Notes: a model not told the origin generated them from the letters alone. 64,000 nt of DNA from Ailanthus altissimus (GCA_946807835.1 OX327711.1:12311501-12375500); one strand, 5' to 3'; positions 51,196 to 62,583 are shown, counted from the stretch's first letter. Numbers and translations are program-made.

Positions 51196-53070
51196 TCAGT
51201 TCATGGATAATACTGTGAGTATAATGCTCCACTTAAAAGAGTTATTTGGCAACCGACCTTAAGTTGAAATATACAGGGTTGTCAAATCTCTCTTTCAAGC
51301 TAGACTACCCGAGGACAGTCTAGTGAGTCCCTATGTCCTCAAGATTATATCTCATATTGAAAGGTTAGAAACCATGGATGTCTCACTGAGCAATGCACTG
51401 GGGAGCTGTTTGATTCTTCAATCACTTTCAAGGTCATTTGCACAATTCATTATAAACTTCAATATACAAGGATTGACCTTTACTTATGCTGATCTGCATA
51501 ACATGTTAAAAATAGCTCAAGAGAACATGAAAAAATGGGGGCACAACCCTATATATTTAGGGTACTTTATTTTTTACTTGGAAGACTTCTAAGAAGTCTA
51601 AAGGGAAGAATAAAAAGAAAGTAAAGTATATACCCAAAATGGGTCTTCAAAAGCAACACATGTCCAAGCCCCAACATAAGAACAAAGTAAAAGGAAAATG
51701 TTTCCATTGCAGCGAGGATGAGCATTGGAAGCAAAACTGTCCAAAATACCTTGCCATGATTAAGAAAACCCCCTCAGGTAAGCACTTGCCTGTTATTAAC
51801 ATTTATTTAGCATTTTGATGCTAGTACTGGCTGGGTATTAGATACTGTTTATCATTTTCACATCTGCAATATGTTGTAAGGTCTGAAGGAAGTTAGACTG
51901 TTACAACCTAGAGAAGTACAGCTTCGTGGTTGAAAATAGAGATTTCTTGCAGGTCGAGGCTATTGGATGTTTTAATTTACTTCTTCCATGTAATAAAATT
52001 GTTGTATTGAATAATTGTTATTATGTGCCAAATATTATCCGGCAAATTATTTTCATTCTTGTATTGGACAATGAAGGATATCATATGTATGTTCGGAACC
52101 GTTCTATATGTTTGTATGATTTGGATAATATTTTATTAGCTGAATTTCAATTGATTAATGGTCATTATATATTAGATACAACATGAAATATTATGAATGT
52201 ACAAGTGAATACTAATAATAATGTGGGAACTTTAAATGATGCGGAATTGTGGCATATGAGATTAGATCATATAAGTGTGAGACGCCTAACCTGTCTAGTT
52301 AAGTATGGTCGGATACCTGATTTGACCATAGAAACTTATCCAATTTATGAATCTTGTAGTAAAGGAAAAATGACCAAAGCTCTATTTATTGGTGTTAGAC
52401 ACTATGCCATTGATTATTAGAACTTATACATAGTGATGTATGTGATCAAATGAATCACACTGCAATAGGTGATTTTCAATATATTGTTATCTTTATCGAT
52501 AATCTATCACAATTTGGATATGTGTTTCTTATAAAATATAAGTCAGAAACTTTTGAAAAGTTCAAAGAATTTTGAATCGAAGTAGATAAACAAATCAAAA
52601 AGTATACAAAATGCCTTCGATCAGATCAAGACGGTGAATATATGAGTAGTGGATTTTTGGATTATTTAAAGAAGAATGAGATCCTCACTCAATATAGTCT
52701 TTTAGGCACTTCACAACACAATGGTGTTTCAGAGATGAAGAGTTGGACTTTATTAGATATGGTCTGATCGATGATGAGTTTCAAGGATCTTCTTGAATAT
52801 CTATGGAATTATGCTCTAAAAACTACTGCTCATATATTGAATAGAGTTCCATCGAAAGCCGCTTCATCAACTCCACATAAGATATGGATTTGAAGGAAAC
52901 CAAGTCTTACATACATTAAGATTTGGGGTTGTCCTACTTACGTAAAATTTATGCAACAGGATAAACTTGCACCAGAGGATACAAGTACAGGTTCATTAGA
53001 TTACAAAGAATCCCTTAACTTACAAAGAGGTGTTGTTAGACATCGATTCAGAAAAATGGCAAGAGGCTAT
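51196..53070 (+). pseudogene. Copia-like gag-pol remnant (gag C-terminus, protease, integrase), cut by gypsy copy C
   Basis: Resumes the gag frame begun at 38,814: 'MDNTVSIMLHLKELFGN', stop, 'LVSPYVLKIISHIERLETMD', then a zinc knuckle near 51,700-51,745 (C-F-H-C-x4-H-x4-C). A protease-like 'GWVLDT' segment follows near 51,830. Next is the GAG-pre-integrase domain ('LNDAELWHMRLDHISVRRL', about 52,213-52,400). Integrase core pieces come last ('CLRSDQDGEYMSSGF', 'NEILTQYSLLGTSQHNGVSE', 'LNRVPSKAA'). Order gag-PR-IN before RT is diagnostic of Ty1/copia. Several stops and frame changes. It stops at 53,070 where the gypsy LTR begins; RT and RNase H would lie beyond the inserted element and are not in the window. 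Confidence 0.85.
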
Positions 53071-54489
53071 TGATGAACACTTGAAATTATATATTTAATA
53101 AAAGTTTTACATCATTGTTTTGTATTACTAGTGTATTTAATTTTCTTAACTTAAGTATGTTTACAATATTGTACCTAATTATCTTTTAACTGTTTTGAGG
53201 TAAGTTTGGTAAAATAGGCATAACTTTTTACCTAAAGATCCAATTGGAGTGATTCTTAATCCTATGAAGAGCTGACTCAATGGGATAACATATTTTATTT
53301 TACAAAGCATTTGAAATTTGAGTGTTTAGAGGGTCAAAATGGCCTAGAACAGAACTGATTTGTAGGACAGACCCAGTTTGAACAGTCATCAGTATTTAGC
53401 CCATAACTATAGAAATACGTATAAAAAACCTCAATTTAGAAAGATAAGAAACTTATCTACAACTTTGATGTTTTGAGTGACAGCTAATTTGGATTACATC
53501 AATTTCAAATTGAATAATCAAATGGGTGCCTTAGTGATAATCAATGCAAATTATTTTGCCACCATTCTTGACTTTCATCATCCAAGTGGTTCCCTCCTAA
53601 TTTGTCTCGATTTATCTATGTTTTTCTATAAATAGGTGGCTTGTTTATGCCTAAAGATGTAATTAGAAAGTTAGAATTTAGTTCAAAATACTTGTCCTTT
53701 GTATCAATTTCTTTGTAATATTATTTCTCTTATTTACTATTAAGTCATGTTATTTCTTCTTCCATTTCTTTTCTTTTTCTTTATTTTTATTATGTCCAAA
53801 TAATTTTTTTTTATGCTAATTTGAAAGGGTGAAGCTCTTGACAAGGTAATAAGATATGTTTAACACTTATTCGTAAATTTAATGCTTCATTCTTAAGTTA
53901 TGCAAATTTATATAGATGTGTTTATTTTGTTTGTAGAATTAATACCCTTTCTTCTAAAGTAGTGATTCTTAATATATTATTGACAAACTTTATACTTGAC
54001 ACAATAAATTCTTGAAACCATTTACAAGATTTTGTGTATATAACCTTTCTTGTAAAGTGAGAGTCTTGATTTATTGTAGACAAATATAAAGATTGACATA
54101 ATAAATACTTGAACTCATTTATAAGATTTGGTATATAATAATTGAAAGAAATAAATACTAACCAATATATAAATGATAATGAACTTTAATTGTTATATTT
54201 TTCGGTTGGAACCTCTTTTGTGTGAGGATTCCAATTGAGTTATAAAAAGAGTTAAATATATTCTTACTTCTTATGCCAAGAGTGGATCCCCCTAACCTTA
54301 GCATTTATTTAAATTGATTAATTGAATTAATATTTGCAAACATCTTATACTGCATTAATTGTCTTAAAAGTGTTTATAGTTTGTAATTTTAATTCTATTT
54401 CCCTGTGGATCGACCCCGTTCTCATTGGGTTATTTATTACTTCGACAATCCTGTACTTGGGAATAAACTCCTATATTCTGAACGTGTCA
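53071..54489 (+). repeat. 5' LTR of gypsy copy C
   Basis: TGATGAACACTTG to AACGTGTCA, 1,419 bp, followed 6 bp later by a primer-binding site. It starts in mid-integrase of a Copia remnant, with 'gctat' as the 5-bp sequence before the insertion. Confidence 0.93.
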
Positions 54490-54495
54490 AGTTTT

Positions 54496-54513
54496 TGGCG
54501 CCATTGCCGGGGA
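54496..54513 (+). promoter_or_regulatory. primer-binding site, complementary to tRNA-Asp 3' end (one mismatch)
   Basis: TGGCGCCATTGCCGGGGA lies 6 bp after the LTR. It is complementary to the 3' end of plant tRNA-Asp(GUC) except for A where G is expected at position 8. This primer choice is typical of Athila/Tat-group gypsy elements. Confidence 0.85.
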
Positions 54514-54872
54514 AGTGAAATTAACATTATTTCTTTTGTTGTTTGTTTGTTATTTTATTTTCATGGAAGGCCGAGCCTCCTAACCTGTTTTACTTTATTT
54601 ATTATTCTATTTTTATTTTCATGGAAGGCTAAGCCTCCTAACTTGTTTTAGTTTATTTATTATTCTGTTTTTATTTTCATAGAAGGTTGAGCCTCATACT
54701 TTTTATTTATTAACTTTTTATTATATAATGTAACATTACTAATCTAACTTCTAATTATTTATCTTTATTTTATTTTTAGTTTTGCCTATTTTATTTACCT
54801 GTGTTTAATATTTCATTTTTTTTTCTCTTATTTGTATTATTATTGTTATTGTATTTTGTTTTATGTCTTTTT
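54514..54872 (+). other. leader of gypsy copy C with three 58-bp tandem repeats
   Basis: 'catggaaggc' or a close variant recurs at 54,562, 54,620 and 54,678, with the intervening T-rich sequence repeated too. Each repeat contains an AGGC..GCCT inverted pair able to form a short hairpin. The rest is T-rich untranslated leader. Confidence 0.75.
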
Positions 54873-56069
54873 ATGAGTGGTTGGTTTCGAGATCCTAATT
54901 CTCATCGTTTGGTGAAAGGTAATTTCAAAACTTCCTTTGATAATTTGATAGATTCTCCTTCATCTTCTCATTCTTCACCAATTAACACCATGAAAGAAAA
55001 TCAAAATGAGAGACTCATAGACCCAAGGACAATCAGTCTCAACATAATGACCATAACCGACCTAGGACACTTAGAGACTATATAAACCCTACACGAACCG
55101 GTGCACCATCTTGCTTAATTTTTCCTTCGAATGTAACACATTTTACTTTTAAGCCAGGCATTATCCAACTTTTACCCACTTTTCATGGCTTAGATGCAGA
55201 GAACCCTTCTCTGTATCTAAGAGAATTTGAAGAAGTGTGTAACACATATAATGACCAAAATTGTAACATGAACACAATTTGACTTATGCTTTTCTCTTTT
55301 TCTTTTAAAGATAAAGATAAAACATGGCTACAAAACCTTAAACCAGAATCTATTTCTTTATGGGATGAGATGCAACAACAATTCTTGAAAAAAAAATTTC
55401 CTTCCCATAGAACAAATTCTTTCAAAAGACAAATCACCACTTTTGCCCAAAAACCAGGAGAGCCCTTTTACCAATGTTGGGAAAGGTATAAAGAATTACT
55501 TAATACCTGTCCCCATCATGGCTTTGAAACATAGAGACTAGTCTCAAATTTCTATGAGGGCTTAACACCCCAAGTTAGGCAAATGGTAAAAATGATGTGT
55601 AATGGAACATTTGAGGACAAAGACCCAGAAGAGGCAATGAACTATCTTTACTTACTAGCAAAAAATGCTCAAAATTGGGACACTGCTGGTACCTATGAGG
55701 CACCTAGCAAAAATTAAACCATTACATCTAGTGGAGGTATTTATCATCTTAGGGAAGACCACGACCTTTAAGCCAAATTAGCATCTATTGCTAGAAAATT
55801 CGAAACCTTAGAAATAAAAAAGAGTGGTCAAATAAAATCTATTCAAGAAAATGTGTGTCACATTTGTGAAACTCATGATCACTCTACCAAAGATTGCCTA
55901 ACTTTGCCTGCATTTAAGGAATATCTCCATGAACAAGCCAATGTTCTAAACACGTTCAAGCGGTCAAACAATAACCCATATTCACAAAACTATAATCTTG
56001 GATGGCAAAATCACCTGAATTTTAGTTGGAGGAATGACACTCAAGCACAGGCTTCACAAAAACCTTTCT
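54873..56069 (+). pseudogene. gypsy copy C: Athila/Tat-like gag, broken
   Basis: ATG at 54,873 opens 'MSGWFRDPNSHRLVKGN'. After a frame change come 'RDYINPTRTGAPSC', 'FHGLDAENPSLYLREFEEVC', 'LFSFSFKDKDKTWLQNLKPE' and 'KKFPSHRTNSFKRQITTFAQ', the retrotrans_gag core. Next are 'FYEGLTPQVRQMV', a zinc knuckle near 55,855-55,897 (C-H-I-C-x4-H-x4-C) and the Athila-type tail 'NLGWQNHLNFSWRN'. Gag normally packages the RNA. There is one frame change and at least four in-frame stops (near 55,280, 55,532, 55,716, 55,770). Confidence 0.85.
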
Positions 56070-56740
56070 AACCACACCAAATTTTTTCAAAATCATCAAG
56101 GTTATGTACCATATGTCCCACCTCCTAGGAAAAATCTTGAAGAAACTTTGCATACATTCATTGAAAAGCAAGAGCCTGTTAATTCTCAAAATGCTTAAAC
56201 ATTTGCTTATTTGAAAGATACTCTTGCTAAATTTGCATCTGCACTGAACATTCATGAGAAAGAAAAATTTTCTTCTCAACCACAACCAAACCCTAAAGGA
56301 CAACATAACTCAAATGCATGTAGTTCAGGAAACTAACACATGGATCAAGTTAAAGCGGTTATCACTCTTTGAAGTGGTAAAATTGTTGAAAAAGAAATTC
56401 CTGAACCTCATGAGAGCAATGAATCAATCTCTTAGGGTAAGGAAAGTGTTGAACCTACACCTAATGAAGAAAACACCAAACCCTCACCTCCACCTCTATT
56501 TCCTCATACATTACGTAATACTAAGAAGATGAATCACAATCTTGAAATTTTTGAAATCTTCAAACAGGTAAAAGTTAATATTCCTTTACTATATGTTATT
56601 AAACAGGTTTCCTCTTATGCAAAATTTTTAAATGATATATACACAGTAAAAAGAAAACTGAATGTGAAAAAGAAAGCATTTTTAACTGAACAAGTAAGTG
56701 TCATTCTTTAAAACAATAATGCTTTGAAGAATGTATTATT
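56070..56740 (+). pseudogene. gypsy copy C: linker between gag and protease, degraded
   Basis: Low-complexity, charged, broken frames rich in Lys/Glu/Pro, as expected for the spacer between the gag tail and protease in this group. No domain recognised. Confidence 0.45.
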
Positions 56741-57188
56741 GCAAGTTATAAAATTAAAAAGGCCTTACTTGATCTTGGTACTAGTGTGAATTTATTACCG
56801 TATTCAGTTTATCAACAGCTCAATCTCGGTGAGTTAAAATCAACTTCTGTAACTCTTTTGCTTGTCGATAGATCAATAAAAATACCAAGATGGACAGTGG
56901 AAGATGTTTTAGTTCAAGTTGATAAATTCATATATCCTATGGATTTTATTGTCTTGGACATAGAACCTATTAAATGATGTAATCCGATAGCTATTATTTT
57001 GGGTCATCCATTTTTAGCAACTTCTAACGCTTTAATTAATTGCAGAAATAGAGTAATGAAGCTTTCATTTGGAAACATGACACTTAAATTCAATGTTTTC
57101 AATATGTGTAAGCAACCATATGAAGGGGAGGATGAAAGTGAAGAAGGCGACATGATTGAAACGATTGTGGAGGATCATATTCAAAAAT
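56741..57188 (+). pseudogene. gypsy copy C: aspartic protease
   Basis: 'ALLDLGTSVNLLPYSVYQQL' has the retroviral-type protease active-site triad in the DLGTS form. 'VEDVLVQVDKFIYPMDFIVL' and 'IILGHPFLATSNALINC' follow, the two conserved blocks of Athila/Tat proteases. A TGA splits the domain at about 56,975. The family cleaves the gag-pol polyprotein. Confidence 0.85.
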
Positions 57189-57439
57189 GAAGTTCTATCG
57201 ATCCCTTAGAAATGTATTTAATAAATTCATTTGAGTCAAATATATAATTAGATCCTGAAATCTCTGACATATGTTCTTTACTTGACTGTGCATAGGTGAT
57301 TGAAAATAAAGGATGGAAACTAAAGTTTGAAGAATTGGAAGAAAATAAGGATAAACATAACGAAATTTTAAAGTTGGAGTTAAAACCTCTGCTTGAAGGA
57401 CTGAAATATGCATTTATTGGAAAGAAATAAACTTACCCG

Positions 57440-58480
57440 GTGGTAATCTCTTCTACACTCACAAGCAAACAAGAAGGTAAGTTGATTGAATTATTGAAAA
57501 TGTATAAAAATACAATTGGGTGGACTTTAAAAGACATAAATGGTATTAATCCTTTAATTTGTACACATAGAATACACCTAGAGGATAATGCCAAAACTTT
57601 CCAACAACCTCAAAGGAGATTAAATCCACATATGAAAGAGGTAGTGGGAGCTGAAGTTCTCAAATTACTTGAAGTAGGAATCATCTATCCTATCTTAGAT
57701 AGTAAGTGGGTAACTCCTACTCAGGTAGTACAAAAAAAATCTAGAATCACAATCATTGAAAATAAAAAAGGTGAGTTAATACCAACTTGAGTCTCATCTA
57801 GTTGGAGGATGTGCATAGATTATAGAAAGTTGAACTCGACCACTAGAAAATACCATTTTCCTTTACCATTTCTTGATCAAATTATAGACATAGTAGCAGG
57901 ACATCCCTATTATTACTTTCTAGATGGTTATTTTGGCTATTATCAAATTTCCATAGCACTAGAGGACCGAGAAAAGACTACATTTACATGCCCCTTTGGA
58001 ACCTTTGCTTTTAGAAGAATGCCATTTGGACTTTGTAATACCCCAGCAACATTTCAGAGATGTATGTTAAGCATTTTTAATGACATGATTGAGCATTATT
58101 TAGAAGTTTTCATGGATGATTTAACTGTGTTTGGAAATTCTTTTGATAATTTGTCTTGAAAACTTATAAAAAGGTCTTAAAAAGATATGAAGAAAAGAGC
58201 CTTGTATTGAATTGGGAAAACTGTCATTACATGGTTACTTCTGAAATTATTTTGGGACATGTAGTATCTTCTAAAGGAATTGAAGTGGATAAGGCAAAAG
58301 TTGAACTCATTACACATTTGCCTCCACAAAAAATAATCTGAGAAGTCCGGTCCTTTTTAGGACATACTGGATTCTATATGAGGTTCATCAAAATTTTTAG
58401 TACTATATCTAAACCTCTTTGTAACCTCTTAGTAAAAGATGTATCATTTAAGTAGACTCAAGAATGTCAAAATTCATTTG
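57440..58480 (+). pseudogene. gypsy copy C: reverse transcriptase
   Basis: Begins 'NTIGWTLKDINGINPLICTH', then 'HIRLED'-type and 'RRLNPHMKEVV' blocks. The palm follows: 'MCIDYRKLNSTTRK', 'FLDGYFGYYQI', 'TFTCPFGTFAFRRMPFGLC' and the catalytic 'VFMDDLTVFG' (F-M-D-D form). The thumb and linker 'GHVVSSKGIEVDKAKVELI' and 'RSFLGHTGFYMRFIK' come last. Stops interrupt near 57,788, 58,157, 58,339 and 58,454, several of them TGA where Arg is usual. Frame is otherwise kept, indicating decay mainly by point mutation. Confidence 0.9.
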
Positions 58481-58529
58481 AAAAATTAATTGGCCTCTTA
58501 ACATCTACTCATATCATACAATCTCCTGA

Positions 58530-59019
58530 CTGGTCTTTATCTTTTGAGCTCATGTGTGATGCTAGTGACTATACTGTTGGTGCTGTATTGGGACAAAGAA
58601 AGGAAGGTAAATCCTATGTAATTTATTACGCAAGTAGAACTTTAAACAGTGCACAAATGAATTACACAACAACTGAAAAAGAATTACTTGCTGTAATATT
58701 TGCATTAGACAAATTTCGTTCTTACTTAGTTGGTTCTTCAACTGTTGTATTTACTGACCATGCTACTGTAAGGTACTTAATGTCAAAACAAAATGCAAAA
58801 CCAAAACTGATTCAATGGATTCTATTGCTTCAAGAATTTATTATCATTATCAAGGATAGGAAGAGAGCTGAGAATGCTATTGCAGATCACTTATTAAGAC
58901 TCGTACTAAATTCATCAACAGAAATAACACCTATTAATGATTATTTTCCCGATGAATTTTTATTTTCTACTGTTACAATGTCTTGGTATGCTAATATTAT
59001 TAATTTTTTTGTAACATGA
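58530..59019 (+). pseudogene. gypsy copy C: RNase H domain
   Basis: 'LMCDASDYTVGAVLGQR' holds the first catalytic Asp. It is followed by 'YYASRTLNSAQMNYTTTEKE' with the catalytic Glu, 'LLAVIFALDKFRSYLVGS', 'VVFTDHATVRYLM' and the closing 'ENAIADHLLRL' with the last Asp. It is open over 155 codons and ends at a TGA just before the integrase zinc-binding region. Confidence 0.9.
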
Positions 59020-60356
59020 GAAATACCACCTCAATGGAATGCTCAAGACAAAAAGAAATTTTTAACTAAGGTAAGAAAGTTTTATTGGGATGATCTTTAT
59101 CTCTTCAAATATCGTTGTGACCAAATATTTCGAAGATGCATACCTGACAATGAGGTAAGTAAAGTTATTGAATTTTGTCATTCTAAAGCATGTGAGAGAC
59201 ATTTTTCATCAAAGAAAACAGCTGCACAAAAATCTTGTAGTGTGGATTTTATTGACCCACTTTATTTAAAGATACACATGCATTTTGTATAACGTGTGAA
59301 AATTGTCAAAAGTTGGGATCAATTTCAAAACGAAACATGATGCCTTTGAACCCCATTCTTGTTATTGAAATCTTTGATTGTTGGGGGATAGATTTCATAG
59401 GACAATTTCTGTTATCATTTGGATTTATGTATATCTTAGTTGTAGTAGATTATGTCTCAAAATGGATTGAGGCTATTCCATGTCGAAATAATGACCATAA
59501 AACAGTCATGAAATTTTTGAAAGAAAATATCTTAAGTCGATTTGGAATCCCTCGAGCCATTATAAGTGATGGGGGTAAGCATTTTTGTAATAGACCATTT
59601 AAAACATTAATGAAAAAATATGGTATTACTCATAAAGTTGCCACCCCTTATCATCCTCAGATAAGTGGACAAGTTGAATTAGCAAATAGGGAGATAAAAC
59701 AAATTTTAGAAAAAACTGTCACCCCAAATCACAAAGATTGGTCTTTAAGACTAAATGATGCACTGTGGGCTTATAAAACTACTTTTAAAACTTCATTGGG
59801 TATGTCTCCTTATAGGATAGTTTATGAAAAACATTGTCACTTACCTGTGGAACTTGAGCATAAAGTCTACTGGGCCATTAAAACTTTTAATGCAAATCTT
59901 GATTCTGCTGGACACATATGTAAATTATAAATAAATGAATTTAAAGAATTGAGAAATGATATATATGAGAATTCAAAAATTCATAAAGCTAAAATCAAAG
60001 CTTTTCATGATAAAAAAATTCAGAAAAAAACATTTGACACTGGTCAGAAGGTTTTGCTTTATAATTCTCGAGTTCACATGTTCCCTAAAAAATTAAGATC
60101 AAGATGGAGTGGTCATTTTATTGTGAAACATATGTACCCTTATGGAATAATTGACATTGAAAATCCTAGAAATAGGAATGTGTTTAAGGTAAATAGGCAA
60201 AGACTCAAGCCGTTTCTAGAAAATCAAGCTTTTCATGAAGAATTTACCTGTCGAACCCTTGTTACAAGACCAATTAATCTTTGTTTTACATATTTATATT
60301 TATATATTTTTATTTTTATTCTAACTTTATATTTATTTATTTTACTTGCAGGTTAA
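59020..60356 (+). pseudogene. gypsy copy C: integrase
   Basis: The N-terminal HHCC zinc region is degraded (59,150-59,310). The DDE core is clear: 'GIDFIGQF' (first Asp), '[17 protein letters not shown]', '[14 protein letters not shown]' (second Asp), '[17 protein letters not shown]' (Glu). Then come '[20 protein letters not shown]' and the C-terminal '[20 protein letters not shown]'. No chromodomain is evident, consistent with Athila/Tat rather than chromoviral gypsy elements. A TAA at 59,928-59,930 and earlier breaks disable it. Confidence 0.9.
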
Positions 60357-60494
60357 TTTAGTATTTTTGTTAAAGTTTTATTTTGCACCCCGGTTAAGTG
60401 GCGGATAACGGTACTCCGTGATATTTCAAGTCGGTTTTGTCAGTTTTCCATAATTACTGATATCTTCTCTTCTTCCCCATTTTCTTAAAAAAAA

Positions 60495-61140
60495 ATGGAT
60501 GACATTCTAAAAAATTTGAAAAAGTGTTTTCCCTTATTACCTCAAAATTCCTTAAAGAAAATTTATCAAGCAATATGTGAAAGATTATGGTTATTAATGA
60601 TTATGAATATACCTGTTGATTTACTTTGGTTAATTAAAGCCAATGTTCGATTGACAGATGAATTTTGAGACTCATTAATTTTTTACATGCCTAGCATAGG
60701 TAAAAACTCTTTTGCAAAAAAAAACGAAGAGTAAAACGATTAAACGTTTGTTACAAGTGTGCACGCATGACTTGCAACACACGTTGCCACACTTTAGGAA
60801 TGGTGTCTGTAAATTGCGAAGATAAAATTAGATTCATTAAGGATGACCTGAGTAAGGAGTCTTTAGATGATATCTTATCAACTCTTGAGACGCATCCTAG
60901 TGGATATGTGCATATTGCAATTTGTAAATTATGGGACATATTCCTAAAAGAACATGAGTGGTACAGTCTCGGAAATCTGACTTTAAAAGACCCTGTTTGC
61001 CAATTTATAAGAAAATTGGATGGGAAGCCTATCCCCGACCCATAGAGGGCGTTTAAGCTGTTACCGGACGTAAAACCTGAGGAAGATGTGAGGCACAATC
61101 ACAACTACTTGTATATATTTACTATAGCTGTTATTTTTAA
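60495..61140 (+). pseudogene. gypsy copy C: uncharacterised post-integrase reading frame with Cys motif
   Basis: Starts at ATG 60,495 ('MDDILKNLKKCFPLLPQNS'), with a stop near 60,666 and a frame change. It continues from about 60,747 with C-Y-K-C-x4-C-x3-C, a possible zinc-binding motif, and 'GMVSVNCEDKIRFIKDDLSK'. Next are 'LDDILSTLETHPSGYVHIAI', 'DPVCQFIRKLDGKPIPDP', a TAG, and 'RAFKLLPDVKPEEDVRHNHN'. Copy B carries the same frame at 29,511-30,130. I do not recognise the family. It may be an element-specific ORF or a second captured host gene. Conservation in two copies argues it once encoded protein. Confidence 0.6.
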
Positions 61141-61333
61141 ATGTTTCATTTCAAACTCAAACGTCTTTTCAATAACCAACCACTTATAGTCCTTTTTGAA
61201 AATTTTGCATTTTAAGCCGACAACCCATGTGACTTTTCCAACTAACAAATTGAAAATTGGTAAAAAGGTATTGAAAATTTTTTATTTCAAGCCAACAGCC
61301 CATGTGACTTAACTTTGCAACACTTTTTGGCTC

Positions 61334-61341
61334 TATAAATA
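61334..61341 (+). promoter_or_regulatory. TATA-like box ahead of the captured LOG gene, copy C
   Basis: TATAAATA lies 66 bp upstream of the LOG ATG and is shared with copy B at 30,341-30,348. Confidence 0.4.
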
Positions 61342-61406
61342 CATTGCATTATTTCTGCATCTTTGTACAAACTTAAAATCATTCAAAAGAGAGGGTGAGT
61401 GTAATC

Positions 61407-61643
61407 ATGGAAGGATCATCAACTCGTAAATTCACAAAAATTTGTGTCTTTTGTGGATCTAGCCCTGGAAAAACTAATGAGTTTGTAGAAGTAGCAGAAA
61501 CCCTTGGTAAGGTGTTAGCTAAACAAAATATTCATTTAGTATATGGGGGAGGTAGTCCTGAATTAATGGGATGTGTGGCAACCGCTATACAAAATTGGTT
61601 TATTTTTAATGTATTTTATATCTGTTGCTTAAGTTTTTGGTAA
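61407..61643 (+). pseudogene. captured, intronless LOG-like gene, copy C, truncated after 63 codons
   Basis: An intact ATG (MEGSSTRKFTKICVFCGSS) is followed by clean LOG homology for 63 residues ('FVEVAETLGKVLAKQNIHLV', 'YGGGSPELMGCVATAIQN', ending at 61,595). It then jumps into the 3' non-coding region of the element, which adds 15 unrelated codons before a stop at 61,641-61,643. The catalytic PGGxGTxxE region is absent. Compared with copy B, about 780 bp (the rest of LOG and the start of the 3' region) is deleted. Within the retained part there are no stops, so copy C preserves the cleaner N-terminus and copy B the complete length. Confidence 0.85.
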
Positions 61644-62583
61644 CTCTTGCTTAAATAAATTTATTTTATTATCGAGGTATGATTTTAAAATTGTTTAGTT
61701 TAAATCACTTTTTCTATCTAGGTTACTAAAGAATAACTTCTGAAATTATTTATTGAGCACAATACTAAGCCTTGTGGTAAGATGGATGATTCAATATATA
61801 TAACCAAGAGAATTTCCATGTTTAAGTATACATATTCTTTTCTAAACTCACATATCTTTTGTGAGTGAGTGGAGAGGTTTGCGATAATAGCTTACGAACT
61901 TTCATTGATCTTTTGAAATGGTTAATTTTTGTTTGGAATAAAGAATGATTTGGTTGCTTAGCTGAAGGATGAAAAAAAAAATGAAAAAGTATTATGGTGA
62001 TAAATTGCTCTTATTTTGTAATGATTCCTTATGTATTTAGAAAAACAAAAAAAAAAGTAAAAAAAAGAGAGAAAATGAGTCAATTCAGTTCAATATAGTA
62101 TTCATTTAATTTTAGAAGACTAAAGTCATTAGAAAGCAATTTTATCACCAGACTCTGTGTTCGTAAGATTTGCATAAAATAATTGAAGTCTTAAAGCTAG
62201 CATGTGGCAATAATGGTTTGACTCTAAATAATTAATTTTCTTATCTTTGGATCAATGTTAGTTTGTCCGTCTGTTCCTAAATGTAACTTTTTCTTGAGCG
62301 ATTATCTGTTTTTCAACTCCATAAGTGAAATCTTAAGCCATTAAACAAGTTATTTACTTGTGAGGATATAGAGTTGAGGCTTTTACTTGAAATTTTTTTT
62401 TCAAGGCTATATATGTTGTGGTTTGTGGTAAGAAGGCTTTGGCTTAATTCACATACACAAAAAATTTTAGAAGTTATAATTGAAATAACCTTTATAGCGA
62501 TTGTGATCTTGAACTGACATTTTGTTTAAAATTTTATTTATGCTCGAATTGCTAGGGACTAGTAACAAGCTAGTTGGGGGGTG
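61596..62583 (+). mobile_element. gypsy copy C: 3' non-coding region and polypurine tract
   Basis: Parallels 206-1,260 and 31,380-32,404. Ends in 'tagttggggggtg' before the LTR. Confidence 0.8.

Noticed and set aside
60751..61098. Minus-strand ORF of 115 codons over the post-integrase region
   Set aside because: The conserved reading shared between copies B and C, with the Cys motif, is on the plus strand; the minus frame is its shadow.
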